A stretch of 64,000 bases of DNA, taken from NCBI GenBank assembly GCA_021234155.1, contig JAJEKV010000049.1, forward strand, positions 3,813,487-3,877,486. Reading direction: 5' to 3'. Under the pieces are notes generated by a model. The model was not told the DNA's origin. It saw only the letters and a program-made list of their open reading frames with translations, and ran no database searches. Origin of the DNA: Isoetes taiwanensis (Eukaryota; Streptophyta; Lycopodiopsida; Isoetales; Isoetaceae). The position numbers were made by a program, and so were the translations under genes. Below are positions 32,241 through 42,235 of the stretch, piece by piece. The first letter of the stretch is position 1. Every line of letters begins with the position of its first letter.

Positions 32241-32654
32241 CTACTAATATTGACGTCTTATAGAAAGACCATCTCATGTAAGATGATATATTACAAATGT
32301 TTTCAATGAAAAATGTACTAGAGTGATTTATAGTTGGTAATCAATGGATTTGATCCATTTGATCATCTTTAGTGTATCCCACACCACCTTGGGATAGCCA
32401 AATTCATGCGCATTCTAGTGGCCTGGCAGGGCATCCAAATGTTGCTGGATGTTAGCCAAGGTGTAAGAAAAGAGGTCCATATCGTTTTTGCTGGCTTTTC
32501 TCGAAAGTTTCTGAACCACCATTTACTGAACATAATATTTCTCTCCAATTGGAGTTTTAGACTAATCTTCTTGTTGGATCTTAAAAGGTCAACATTCAAG
32601 TCTTTTCACTGATTGCAATCTTGTCTTGGTTTCTACTATCTACTCAATCACGTA

Positions 32655-35128
32655 GATCTATTCGAGAAAGAAATTACTCCACCACATCCGATCTTCTTCT
32701 AAGAAGTACTTAAAGCCTGAGGAAATTCCATTTTCAATGGTTTTTAAGGATGACTCTGGGGTACTTTTTTTCTGCTTGGACTCCTTAGGATTTTTTAGAG
32801 GAAGTTGCTCAGCACGTTCTATGAAGGAAGTGTCTGGAATATATTTAAGGAAGCGTAATCCCTCTGGTGGACTCCAGTCTTTAGTTGTGGTATACTTCTT
32901 CCCCTGTAAGAAACTTTGGCCATCCTTCAAGTAGAACTTGATGTGATGTTGAAAGGTGAGATCATTCAATTTGTTCACAGCTTGTTCTCTGTCTGAACGT
33001 TGAGAGAAAATAAACTCTCTGAAAACAGCAGTCTCTTTAAGAAGACCGATCACTGGAGTGGGAGTGTAAGAATCTTTAATAATTCAAACTAAAGTAGGAA
33101 GAGAGAAAGCCTTCTTCCTTCTGAGGCGCACAGAAAATCTGCTGAACATTTGGTCAATTTGATCATGAGTGTGGCCTACAAGTAAGAAACCCAGCTTCAC
33201 TTTTCTAAAGATCCCTAGCTCCACTAATATGGCATAGTACGCAAAGAGTGTTTGATTCTTGTTCTCCCTTGTAGTATTGTCAAGTTGCAGGTAAAGCACT
33301 GGTGGTAATTGCTCTTGCTCGCACAGGACCTTGTTAAGAATTGTAATTGTGAGGTTCGGGTCACCATGCAAGTTTGGATACGTCAAAAATACTTTGCACT
33401 TTAGACTTCCTTTGAAGATCATAGCTCCTACAAGGTGGACCTTAACAAAACATTCCTCTGGCACATCTTTAGGAATGTTCAAGAAATGCGGTAGAGTAGT
33501 TTTTTTTTTGGTCCATTCCATCAATCACAACAGACATATATTGCAGTGGACGTTCAAGAGCTTTTTTTCTGTGTTTGGCAAGCTTTCTTCTCTCTGCTGC
33601 TTGTTGTTCACGATGTCTGGCAAGGTTGTGTTGCACAATATCTGTAGAAGAAATCAGGTCAAAGCATTTTCTTTAAAACAAGTGAGAGATTGGAGAACAT
33701 GAGCTTACTTCTTTCGACCTCTGTCTTTGCAGTTTCTCGTTGACTCTTTAATTCTGCACACCTTGAGCAAACAGACATTCTATGTCTCCTGGGAATTTTC
33801 ACTAAACCGAATTCACTTTTCCACAGTCTGGTGAAGTGTGAGCAAGAGATGTGCTGAAGCTGAGTGCAAGTCTCTTTGTACTCATTAAAAACATCTTTTT
33901 TGGTGATGTTATCAGTTAAATGATACATGTTGCTGTTAGGCAGCTTCTCACATGTTTCTCTAAAATATTTCTCCATTCATGACACAGCAGCAAGGGCATG
34001 CATGGTTACAACTCTTCTTGGTCCACAATGATCATCAATTGCTGGATTTTTGTCCTTTCTTTTGTGTATTCTGGACATTCTGGTGGACCGTAAACGGTGG
34101 ACAACCATAAAGCATTTCTGGCAAACTTCTTGACGGTTAATGTAGTGCAAGAGGGTGTTGCGGTCTGGTCTTACATGATAGGCCAAGTAGGCATTCTGGT
34201 CAGCCAATGTCATTGAACTGTAGTTGTCTCTAATTGCTCGTAATTTAGCCATGTTAAATTTGTTGATGCAACCCAATGAGCAGCATTTACTTCTTAAAAG
34301 TCTTTTCATTTTATGCTCGTCCATAAGGTTTCTTCTTCTTACAGAGGAGCATGCTCTCAAACCATAATCCACCTTGAATTTCTTGGTGGACTGGCTAGAG
34401 AATGTGTAATCTCATTGCACTTCGTTGGTGTCTTCATCTTCTGAAGAGAGTTCTACTCTGGGGGTGACCTCCTCTACCCTTAGTTGTGTGCTTGTAGAGG
34501 AGAACAAACCACGTGAAGCTGTACCCGGATAAGGCAGAGGCACAGTGTTGAATGAAGGAGATGGGCCACCATATGATGTGCCAGCGAAAGTTGTTGTAGC
34601 TTCTTCACAAGGAGTTCGTTCAAACATGTCTCTTATAATGTGTCACCATGGTTGTGTGAAGAGGAGTAGATGTTGCAAGGTCGTCTTCATTGTAGTGAAA
34701 TCGTGGTGGGAGAAGCTATGGTGAATCTCGCAGTCTTCAGAACGTGTTGTATTCCTTGTTTGTGTAAGTGAAGATGGAGAAACTACAAATGGCTGAGGTA
34801 GTCTGTTTCGAAAAATTCTCTGAGGTCGAGCATTTATAGTGTCGGGGGATGGTACAAATGGTGGTGGAAGATTGCTACGTGCAAAAGGTGAGGGTTGGAA
34901 AGGTGGTGGCAGCCGGTTTCCTACTGGACTTGGAGAGGGTTGGAAAGGTGGTGGCAGTCTACTAGTTACTGGACTCGGAGTGTCTTCGAGGAGCAACAAA
35001 GACCTTGTCGAGGTAGGTGTTGAAGAAGCGTCTCCATCTTGTGTTCCATCTGAAGTAGAGGTACTTGGGCAAACAAATGGTGGTGGAAGTTTGTTCACGA
35101 AGCGGTTAACCATGTTAAACAACTGCAA
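32655..35128 (-). pseudogene. DUF7869-type transposase-like gene, nearly continuous frame
   Basis: The N-terminal proline-rich part with repeated RLPPPFQPSP units (35128-34650) is followed by an acidic EEVTPRVELSSEDED (about 34440). Next comes a Cys-rich segment with RSKCCSLGCINKFNMAKLRA and EVCQKCFMVVHRL (34372-33977), then HFTRLWKSEFGLVKIPRRHR and SVCSRCAEL. A 67-bp intron (33642-33708, GTAAGC to TTCTACAG, in phase) follows. Then comes the core: VVIDGMDQKKTTLPHF, LYLQLDNTTRENKN and LVGHTHDQIDQMFSRF (33540-33110), and a C-terminal tail to 32658. The three Asp-containing motifs match the DUF7869 family and resemble a DDE-type active site. The only interruptions I can follow in this frame are four in-frame TGA codons (near 34643, 34412, 33977 and 33072). 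The gene is divergent from the ParB/methyltransferase gene starting near 36060. Confidence 0.65.
33642..33708 (-). other. 67-bp intron in the DUF7869-type gene
   Basis: On the minus strand, GAAAGAA then GTAAGCTC, and TTCTTCTACAG then ATATTGTG. Splicing restores a frame reading TEVERNIVQHNLARHREQQA into the catalytic-like core, whereas the unspliced frame hits a stop. Confidence 0.6.
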
Positions 35129-35518
35129 AAAATTGTGGACTTGTTACTAACTTACAAGTCGATTGGACTAATGATATTCGAGAATACAAATGCTATTCCG
35201 GAATACTAATTTGTGTGCAGCATTTGCTGTGTGTGTGCACAGATACTATTCCAGAATACACTTTGCCAGAGTGTTTGGACAAGACGTATTCCGCATGACA
35301 TAGAAAAACACAACTGACAGTGGCCTACCTTTAAAAAGGAAAATTGAGCGCCTCAGATGCGTATTCCGCTTCCAGAGATTTAGTCGCCAGCCCGAGCGCC
35401 TTCCGATCTATATTGATTTACTGTATTCCGATTTACATAGCGAAAATAATGGACAGGTAAGCAATTAAAGTACATAGTACGTCTTTCGTGTGTTTCCTGA
35501 TTTGCTTTTGTAAGCCAA
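35129..35518. other. Divergent intergenic region with degenerate palindromes
   Basis: Scattered half-sites and imperfect copies of the TATTCCGGAATA motif occur at about 35175, 35195, 35245, 35288, 35360 and 35427. They lie upstream of the leftward transposase-like gene and lead into the ordered array that follows. Confidence 0.5.
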
Positions 35519-35808
35519 GTGTATTCCAGAATACACTTTGAGCTTCTGCCGAAGTCCAAAGTGTATTCCGGAATACACTTTGCTCACTGGCGGAGTGCAA
35601 AGTGTATTCCGGAATACACTTTGCCCTTCAGGCGAAGTGCAAAGTGTATTCCGGAATACACTTTGCCATTCAGGCGAAGAGCAAAGTGTATTCTGGGGGC
35701 AAAGTGTATTCCGGAATACACTTTGCACTCCGCCAGTGAGCAAAGTGTATTCCAGAATACACTTTGCACTTCGGCAGAAGCTCAAAGTGTATTCTGGAAT
35801 ACACTTGG
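35519..35808. repeat. Array of eight GTGTATTCCGGAATACAC palindromes
   Basis: Full or near-full copies of CAAAGTGTATTCC plus its inverse lie at 35519, 35557, 35598, 35640, 35700, 35741 and 35783, with one half-site at 35682. The spacing is about 40-44 bp, except near the centre. The spacers are also symmetric: AGCTTCTGCCGAAGT near the left end is inverted near the right end, and CACTGGCGGAGTGC is inverted as CACTCCGCCAGTG. The whole 290-bp block is therefore itself one large inverted repeat. It lies between the divergent transposase-like and methyltransferase-like genes. Binding or methylation sites for element proteins are a plausible role. Confidence 0.85.
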
Positions 35809-36059
35809 CTTATCTTCTTGAAAACACTTGTTTTTTTGCACTTAAACATACCACTTTTTAGCTGAAACAGACCATTTTTTAGGTTGAATGTACCACTTTT
35901 TAGTCCAATTAAGGCATAAAAAATTAAGTTAGAGCGATAATATTTGTGCTTGTTTTCTTGTCTTTTGTTGGCCTTTAGGGCACAAGATTAGTAAATCTTA
36001 TTCTGGAATATAGCTTTCGTCTCATTTTCTGTCTTAACATTGTTGTTTTAAACGTTTCA

Positions 36060-36846
36060 GTGGCAGGGAAGAAGGAAGCAAAAGGGCACCAAAAAAATCT
36101 CTGAAGATTAGCCGTCCACACCCGCAGAAGCACACCGCTGACACGGACGAGCCTGCTGTTTACGAAAACTTTCAAACGTAATGGTTCGTTACCAGGGGTG
36201 CATACGGAAAATACAGCACACTGACGTTTCTACATGTCTGTAAAAGTGCTGGGAACAAAAGGTACGCCGACACCGAGTTCGTTAACCTAGGGATTATAAA
36301 AGAGGTCTCCGAGGTTGCCGGACAAGGAGGTCAGGTGGGAGGGCTATCCTTCAAAACCTCCCAAGGCTTCATTGTTGTAGACATCGCATTCTTTAGAATT
36401 GTCAGTGTGCAACCACAGGCATTGTACAAATTCTTTTCTCACTACCGGACCAAACGTAGCCTGTGTTCACTAATTAGACAGGTTTGTTCTAGTACAAGCG
36501 AGGACTTTCCTGTCAGTGAGTCTGAGAAATCAGATGCAGGTAGATCAGGATCATCACCTTCTCCTAGTACTTCCGGGAGTTCATCAGATGGAGGGTCCCA
36601 AGAACAAGAAGAGGATGTTCCCCCAGTGTCGCCAAAGAAACTTAGCAGGCCAAGAGCCACCATAGCCGCTAAGGAACCAAAAAAACGGAAGGTACAGCAG
36701 CTTGAAGTGGCAGAAATCCCTGAGGAACAACCAAAAACGAAGAAGGGAAAGGGCAAGACACCTGGGGTGGCCATTAAAGAAAAAAAGGTGGACAAGACCT
36801 CAGAGAGGATGGAAGAAATTAATCAGAACAAGTATGTGCAAGGTGT
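36060..36846 (+). pseudogene. N-terminal exon of the ParB/methyltransferase gene, second system
   Basis: After a TTTCAG acceptor at 36060, one frame runs through basic sequence (KKSLKISRPHPQKHTADTDE), a single TAA near 36180, then WFVTRGAYGKYSTLTFLHVC, ADTEFVNLGIIKEVSEVAG and GFIVVDIAFFRIVSVQPQAL. I do not recognise this fold. It continues into a Ser/Pro/acidic linker (about 36500-36640) and a Lys-rich stretch (EPKKRKVQQLE, KKGKGK) that looks like a nuclear localisation signal. A frame change at 36845 leads into the ParB-like part. The exon is otherwise open for about 260 codons. Confidence 0.45.
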
Positions 36847-37440
36847 ATGCCTGTAACTTCCATGAGGTTGCCACCGAAGAATGAAGATGGCGAGCGCCCC
36901 CTTCAGGTTCGCAAAATCTATGCTGACCACTTAAGAAATCTGAAGGACAGAATAAGGAGCAATCCCAATGCCCATGTTGCTCCAATTGTTGTTCTTGTTG
37001 ACAGATCCCAGTGCATGGACCCCAAGGACTACGACAGAGAAAAAGCAGACACCTACATGCACTATGTCCTTGGGGGAAACCACAGTTTCAAAGCAAGGAG
37101 GCAGTTGTACAAGGAGAAACACAATCCAAGATATCTCTCTGTGCTCTGCGCTGTTTACTGTGGCCTGACAGACGAAGAAGCCAAAATCGTTGCCAACACG
37201 CACAATGCTGACAACGAATATAAGCTTAAAATGAGCTTCGTGGACAAAATCAGGTTCATGCACAGGGAATATGTAATATTTAAAGAAAAATATGGAGATG
37301 ATTTGAAGAAACCACAATACTCTCTGGAACTGAAGGAAGCGTGTGCTGTGGAGTGTTGCCTTAAATACGACGAGGTTAACAAACGGCAGTCTCTAATACC
37401 ACATGACAACTGGTTCCAACTAGCCTTTAGAGACGGCAGA
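36847..37440 (+). CDS. ParB-like domain exon, second system
   Basis: The frame reads PLQVRKIYADHLRNLKDRIR, SNPNAHVAPIVVLVD, then TYMHYVLGGNHSFKARRQL. This matches the ParB/Srx-type domain: a strand-helix start, PIxVxxD, and the GGxHxxxA motif (here GGNHSFKA), followed by a helical part with LTDEEAKIVANTHN and EACAVECCLKYDEVNKRQS. A GTAAGT donor follows GACGGCAGA at 37441. The first system has the same signature at 12927-13208. ParB-like domains occur beside amino-methyltransferase domains in phage and bacterial proteins. In a plant transposon-like unit, a DNA-recognition role is a reasonable inference, not a demonstrated one. Confidence 0.55.
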
Positions 37441-37505
37441 GTAAGTTTCTTGTATTCTGGAATACACCTGCAACTTTCCCACTGACGTCGCTTTTTTCTT
37501 TGCAG
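37441..37505 (+). other. 65-bp intron carrying one palindrome copy
   Basis: GTAAGTTTC to TTCTTTGCAG, with the imperfect palindrome TGTATTCTGGAATACACC inside. Splicing joins FRDGR to IWDLQNEIF. Confidence 0.6.
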
Positions 37506-37734
37506 ATTTGGGACCTCCAAAACGAAATCTTCACCATGTTCGAGCATGGTGATTTGAAAAGCAAAGGAAAGGTCTCGGAAAAGAAAAAAGGATCCGACGT
37601 CCCCAAAAAGGAAATGACTATAACTGTTTGGCGAGAAATGCAGGGCTTCACAGATATGGATATACTAGAAAGGCTACTGCAAAAGGTTGTTGATAAGAAG
37701 TTTACACTAGAAGAAATGTCCAAGGAGCTCCACA
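37506..37734 (+). CDS. Helical exon of the ParB/methyltransferase gene
   Basis: The frame reads IWDLQNEIFTMFEHGDLKSK, a Lys-rich stretch, then TVWREMQGFTDMDILERLLQ and KFTLEEMSKELH. It looks helical, perhaps a helix-turn-helix-type DNA contact. No family recognised. The downstream boundary reads CACAAGTAAGAATG, a plausible splice donor. Confidence 0.45.
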
Positions 37735-38069
37735 AGTAAGAATGCCACTTTTGGTTTTTTGTTTGTTAGGAAGAAGTGTTTTCTGAAATACACTGTGGCT
37801 CACACACGAAAGACAAAGTGTATTCCGGAATACACTTTGGCCCAGTCGAAGGAGAAAAAGTGTATTCCGGAATACACTTTGGCCCTCACGTAAGAGACAA
37901 AGTGTATTCCAGAATACAGTTTGGCCCTCAAGCAAGAGACAAAGTGTATTCCGGAATACACTTTGCCTTACAGTTCGGGAATACACTTTATCTTACAGTC
38001 TTTAAATGATTCATTCTTGTTGCTTTTTGTTTTAGTTTTGCTCCTTCTAACGTTCGTATTATATTACAG
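37735..38069 (+). other. Intron with five palindrome copies
   Basis: Bounded by GTAAGAATG and TATTACAG. Copies of the AGTGTATTCCGGAATACACT palindrome lie at about 37774, 37814, 37857, 37908 and 37940, at intervals near 32-51 bp. The motif is the one in the upstream array at 35519-35808. Confidence 0.65.
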
Positions 38070-38628
38070 CCAGAAAAATGTCATCACATGTCAAACATTC
38101 TTAATGGAGCAGTTAAATGTCGACAGCTGCGAAAGATGCAAAGAGCTTTACCCTATCGCAACCTCGGACGACAGGATTATCCAATATACGCCAAATTTTG
38201 AAGGCTGGGTATGTTGAATTGTTTTTCATATTGTTGTTCTTCGTGTTACTAAGATGTTTCTTTTTGCAGAGCAAAAAGAAAAACAAGGACCTGCCGGAGG
38301 GCTTCATGCATCTGGTCAGGACAACGCGAGAAGAGAGGACGCTGGCGGACAGGCGTGTTTTGGACAATGAGCCCTCCGATTACGAACGGTTTACAATGTA
38401 CGATCAAAATAACCTGTTCTGTATAGTACACGGTGATTGCACCAAACTAGCCGAATCAATAAAGCCCTAGGCGGTATAAAGCAAATTACCACGGCAAAAC
38501 ATTGAAGGCTGGTTGTATTTCACTCAAGCATGCAATCCGGCCTTGTGGAAGCCAGCTTTAAAAATCATTTTGTTCGCGGGCGCAAGAAGTCAAGGTTATG
38601 AAAATCTGGTTTGGTAAGCACTTATTCT
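38070..38628 (+). pseudogene. Methyltransferase N-terminal part, decayed
   Basis: A short exon (38070-38211) is followed by an intron ending TTTTTGCAG at 38270. The next exon reads SKKKNKDLPEGFMHLVRTTR, LDNEPSDYERFTMYDQNN and FCIVHGDCTKLAESI. The xxHGDCxxxL phrase is what precedes the (D/N)PPY motif in amino-methyltransferases of the beta type. A TAG and a TAA follow in this frame near 38470. Beyond them a stretch reads FTQACNPALWKPALKIILFA, probably the strand that follows motif IV. The PPY itself is missing, so catalysis would be lost. A GTAAGC donor ends the piece near 38612. Confidence 0.45.
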
Positions 38629-38961
38629 CGGAATACACAAGTCGTTTTGTTTTCATTACCTTCTTGTTTTCGTAATTACGGTACCGTAGCATTTTAAAAT
38701 TCTTGTTAGGAGTTTCTATTAGAATCACGTTTCTTTTGGTCGCGTACTTAAATCCTTTTTTATTTCTTTGTTCCTCGTGTATAAAACAAATATTAATTAC
38801 CATGGTGGAGGCCCGCGATCGCCGAGTAAGGTCGAATATCTCCATGTGGCTTATTGGAGTTTCGATGGAAAACGCACAATGGAACACTTCAACACGCCTT
38901 GCGAACTTTTCAAACGTGTTGGAGTTTCCAACCGTGTTTTGAAGGTCGCAGGACCCTAGTG

Positions 38962-39442
38962 CACAAGGAAGAATAGTGAATCACTACCAGAAGCCACAGA
39001 AGCTGATTAACCATCTTCTGGACATGTTTTCACGTCCAGGAGATTGGGTGCTCGACGCATTTTCTGGCTCTGGTACAACTATTGCTTGTGCACTTAAGAA
39101 GGGCGAAATTGTGTGGTGTTGACATTGATAAAGAGGTGCATAGTTCATCAAGATGAGACTTTTCGCCTTACCAACTCTACCAGATGAGAATCAAGAGTTG
39201 GGGGCAAAGTCTAATTCTGATTTTGCTAAGATGACATCTTCGAGAGATACTGACCTCCTTTTACAAGCTCTTTGGAAGACGAAGCTACATTTGCAGAGCT
39301 GAAAGAAGTTGCTCTAGCTACAATACGGGCGACCACCAACACACGAAAAAAGCCTAAGTCACCAGAGAAAGGTGAAACGATAGAGACTGATCAAGCTGAG
39401 AGCAGCAAGAAGAATGAAGAAGACTTTAATTTAGATCTCTGA
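38962..39442 (+). pseudogene. N4/N6 amino-methyltransferase motif I region
   Basis: One frame reads QGRIVNHYQKPQKLINHLLD, then MFSRPGDWVLDAFSGSGTT and IACALKKG (about 38966-39105). This is diagnostic of beta-class DNA N4-cytosine/N6-adenine methyltransferases: a QKPxxL helix, then the AdoMet-binding motif DxFxGSGTT at the C-terminal side. A frameshift follows, then DIDKEV in another frame, matching the usual VGxDID(K/E). A charged tail with RATTNTRKKPKSPEKGE ends ESSKKNEEDFNLDL at TGA 39440-39442. Such enzymes methylate DNA bases using S-adenosylmethionine, and they are rare in plant nuclear genomes outside the MT-A70 family. Confidence 0.6.
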
Positions 39443-39827
39443 CGGATTTTTGTTGTGGCTACTGATTAACATCTATTATTTATTGCCATTATTGGCCATT
39501 ATTGATATAACACAAAAACAGCAATGAAATTATTGTTATTATGTTTACTAAATTTGTGTTTTTTGTACATCCACCTCTACAGAATTACGTGCTCATGTCT
39601 CAATTCTGCTATTTTCACGTGCTTAACTCCAAAAAACCAAAGTCGTGTCCAAAGAATACCCCAAAAATAGGCCCAAAAAAAATTGATACTCTTGAAACTT
39701 TAAACCTCTCTTAAAAAAGTCTAATTTTTGAAGTGACGTGTTTTTTCTAAAGGAATCTTTGAAACGGGAGTGCTGCAACACTCCCGTTTAATTTGCAACA
39801 ATGATTGCCACTACAGGAGCAAAACAT
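39443..39827. other. No gene recognised
   Basis: AT-rich region after the methyltransferase relic. I searched for terminal inverted repeats matching the 31.6-32.6 kb side and found none, so the right edge of this element is undefined. Confidence 0.4.
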
Positions 39828-41130
39828 CATTGTAGATATTTGTTCTATATGCTCCTATCATTTGCCTAACAAGACTTGTTATCAAGCAGTAGATTTAGAG
39901 CTAAGAAAGAACCATGATGAGACATCATGTCAAGTAGCAGAGGAGGGAGCCATATCCACAATATTTGAGGTGTCTAAGTAGTTTTGGCAAATGGATCATA
40001 CTTTCTTAACCAACAGTAAACATAGTGTGATTAGGAGTGGGTTCTTCATGATATTTTCTGAAACTCTTGACTATGATATGCTTTGTAGTAATGTCCCCCT
40101 TTTTTTTGGCCCAAATACATGTTTCCCTCATTATTTTGTTTTGGTTATCTTAGTTTCTCATCGCTAGGTCATCCAACAGGGGTACTGTGCTTTTTTTTAG
40201 GACAAGGATGGATTTACTTCAGACAATTTGTGTAACGGGAATATGAAAGGTGACCACTTTGATGTTGACCATGGAGAAAGTATCATGTTATTGTTGTGGG
40301 CATGGCTTGCTATTAGATTTGGGATGAATGCCAAAGCCATATGGTTTGAAAGGTGATGAATTGCAAAGTAAAACCCATGCTCTGCAAAAATAGACTATTA
40401 TTTGAATAGCAAGGGTAAGATGTGACCTATATGCAGTAGTAAGTACACAAACACAGATGCATGTCACAAGAAGGTAAATGAACCCAATTGCACAAATTGC
40501 ACAGAAGCAGAATTGCAGGTAATATCAATAAATCATTTGTTTAGATGGCTAAGCAATACCATGAATGAATTCAAGGTCTAAACTTTTCCCTTCGCGGATG
40601 GAACCCCTGTCTCTTTTCGAGTTTGGGGTCAAATCTTTCATACCACAAAGAGAAGTTGCGCTTACGCAAAGTTGATTGTCATGATAGGATCAAAACATCA
40701 TTGCAGGTTTTGCTCTATATGCTCCTATCATTTGCCTGTTTTATCCAAATCATGTCTAACAAGACTTACTATAAAGCCAGCAGATTTGGAGCTAAGAAAT
40801 AACCGAGAAGACATCATGTCAAATAGCTTAAGAGAGGAGCTATACCTCTGATTTAACTAATATCTTTTCGAGTAGTTTTGGCAACCATTGTTTGGGAAAT
40901 GGGTCATGTTTTCTTTACCAATGGCAAGCATAGTGTGATTAAGAGTAGATTCTTCATGATGTTTTTTGAAACCGTGACTATGATATGCTCGTAGTATTGG
41001 ATGTGGGCAAAGTTTCGATCTTGCTATAATTGTGGGCATGGCTTGATCTATCAGATTTGGGATGGATGTCAAAGCCAAATAGGTTGGATGAGGTGATGAA
41101 TTGCAAAAATAAAATCCATGCTCACAAAAA
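39828..41130. repeat. Diverged direct duplication, ~500-bp unit
   Basis: The stretch from about 39828 to 40395 (with CTATATGCTCCTATCATTTG, TAACAAGACTT, CATAGTGTGATTA and GATGAATTGCAAA) is matched in the same order by about 40690-41125. Divergence and indels are considerable. No coding motif is recognised in either copy. Confidence 0.6.
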
Positions 41131-42235
41131 AATGCTTAGAGTCCCTTCACCTTACGCTTTTTGGACAAGACAAAAGTTGTCTCGTGTCCAATGTGACCTC
41201 GAAAGCATGCCAAATGGCTCTAAGAATAGAATGTGTCTTGCCTCCAAACATGACCAAATTGAGCATACTAAAGATGTGCTAAAGGCGATTTGCTTACAGA
41301 CCATATCTTGCCTTCAAGAGCATAGTAAAATGGTGACCCATTCCCATTGGCTTCGATGTGGTGATGTTGATAGAATATTCTTACGGTGGATATTATCTTC
41401 ACTCTGAGAGTGATATTGAGGAAGCATTTTCATGCAGTACCTTTGAACAACTTCCGTTGGAACTTGTTGATCAGAGATAGCACAATATGAGAAACGAAAA
41501 ATTGGGCAAGCCATTAAGTTAGAAAATGCCTTTGCTTACACTTATCTTTGAGTGGATTTCTAGGGCTCCTTGTTCTCTTTCAAAATAGCATTGTAAACAA
41601 GATTTCTAAGGGCTACGCTTTGTTGCATTAGGGAAGAGGCAATGCTTCCAAAGGCTTTATTATGATGTAAAGACTGTCAAGGACATTCTCATGATGTAAA
41701 GACTGGCAAGGATATTTAGTAATTCAAGAACATTCTCATCACTTAAAGAGCAGGTAGCTAAGGTTGACAATCTTCTCAGTAAATAGCAGTCAGCTTGGAC
41801 ATGTTCTTGTGTTGTCATATGAGCAAGACAACTGCAGCTCACACAGATCCTCCAGGAATGGGAATGTTGTATTATTATATTGAAAGGAGATTTGTTAACG
41901 GATAGAAATTGTCATGGAATCATATTGACTAATTTATTCTAGCGCCATACTTTTATAACTTCACTGCCCAAGAGAAAGGGACTGTGCAGAAAACAAAGTT
42001 GTCACTTTTTCCAGCTTCCAACGACCATTTGTGAATAAGTTATCTTCTTAATTGTGCCTTTGGATGTTGGAAGTCGATTCTCAACTGACTCGAGTGGGAT
42101 ATTTACCTCATTAAACTGAATATGCTTATGATGTTTCAGTTTCTTACCATAGTTTTTTATTTATTAACTAAAAGTTTAAGTGCAATTGTTCATCTTTGGC
42201 ATGCAGTTTTTGTCGAAGCACTTTCTATGGCCTTT
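41131..42235. other. No gene recognised
   Basis: A frame at 41030-41407 ends SHWLRCGDVDRIFLRWI, faintly like the WLxxGDxNTxFFH motif in LINE proteins, but I would not call it. A CTCATGATGTAAAGACTG phrase is repeated near 41645 and 41690. Confidence 0.35.

Noticed and set aside
32655-34650. TGA recoded as tryptophan in the DUF7869-type gene
   Set aside because: TGG is used for Trp elsewhere in the same frame, and decay of CGA by methylation explains TGA stops more simply. Kept only as a checkable observation.
35519-35808. CRISPR-like array: repeats of ~26 bp at ~42-bp intervals
   Set aside because: The 'spacers' are short and mirror one another, the repeats are perfect palindromes, and the setting is a plant nuclear genome without cas genes. 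Nested palindromes fit better.
35465-35861. Overlapping open frames on both strands with YSGIHFA-type repeats
   Set aside because: These are translations of the palindrome array; the same peptide pattern on both strands shows it is a by-product of symmetry.
41030-41407. LINE-like protein fragment (HWLRCGDVDRIFL)
   Set aside because: The match is one short motif with no supporting sequence on either side.
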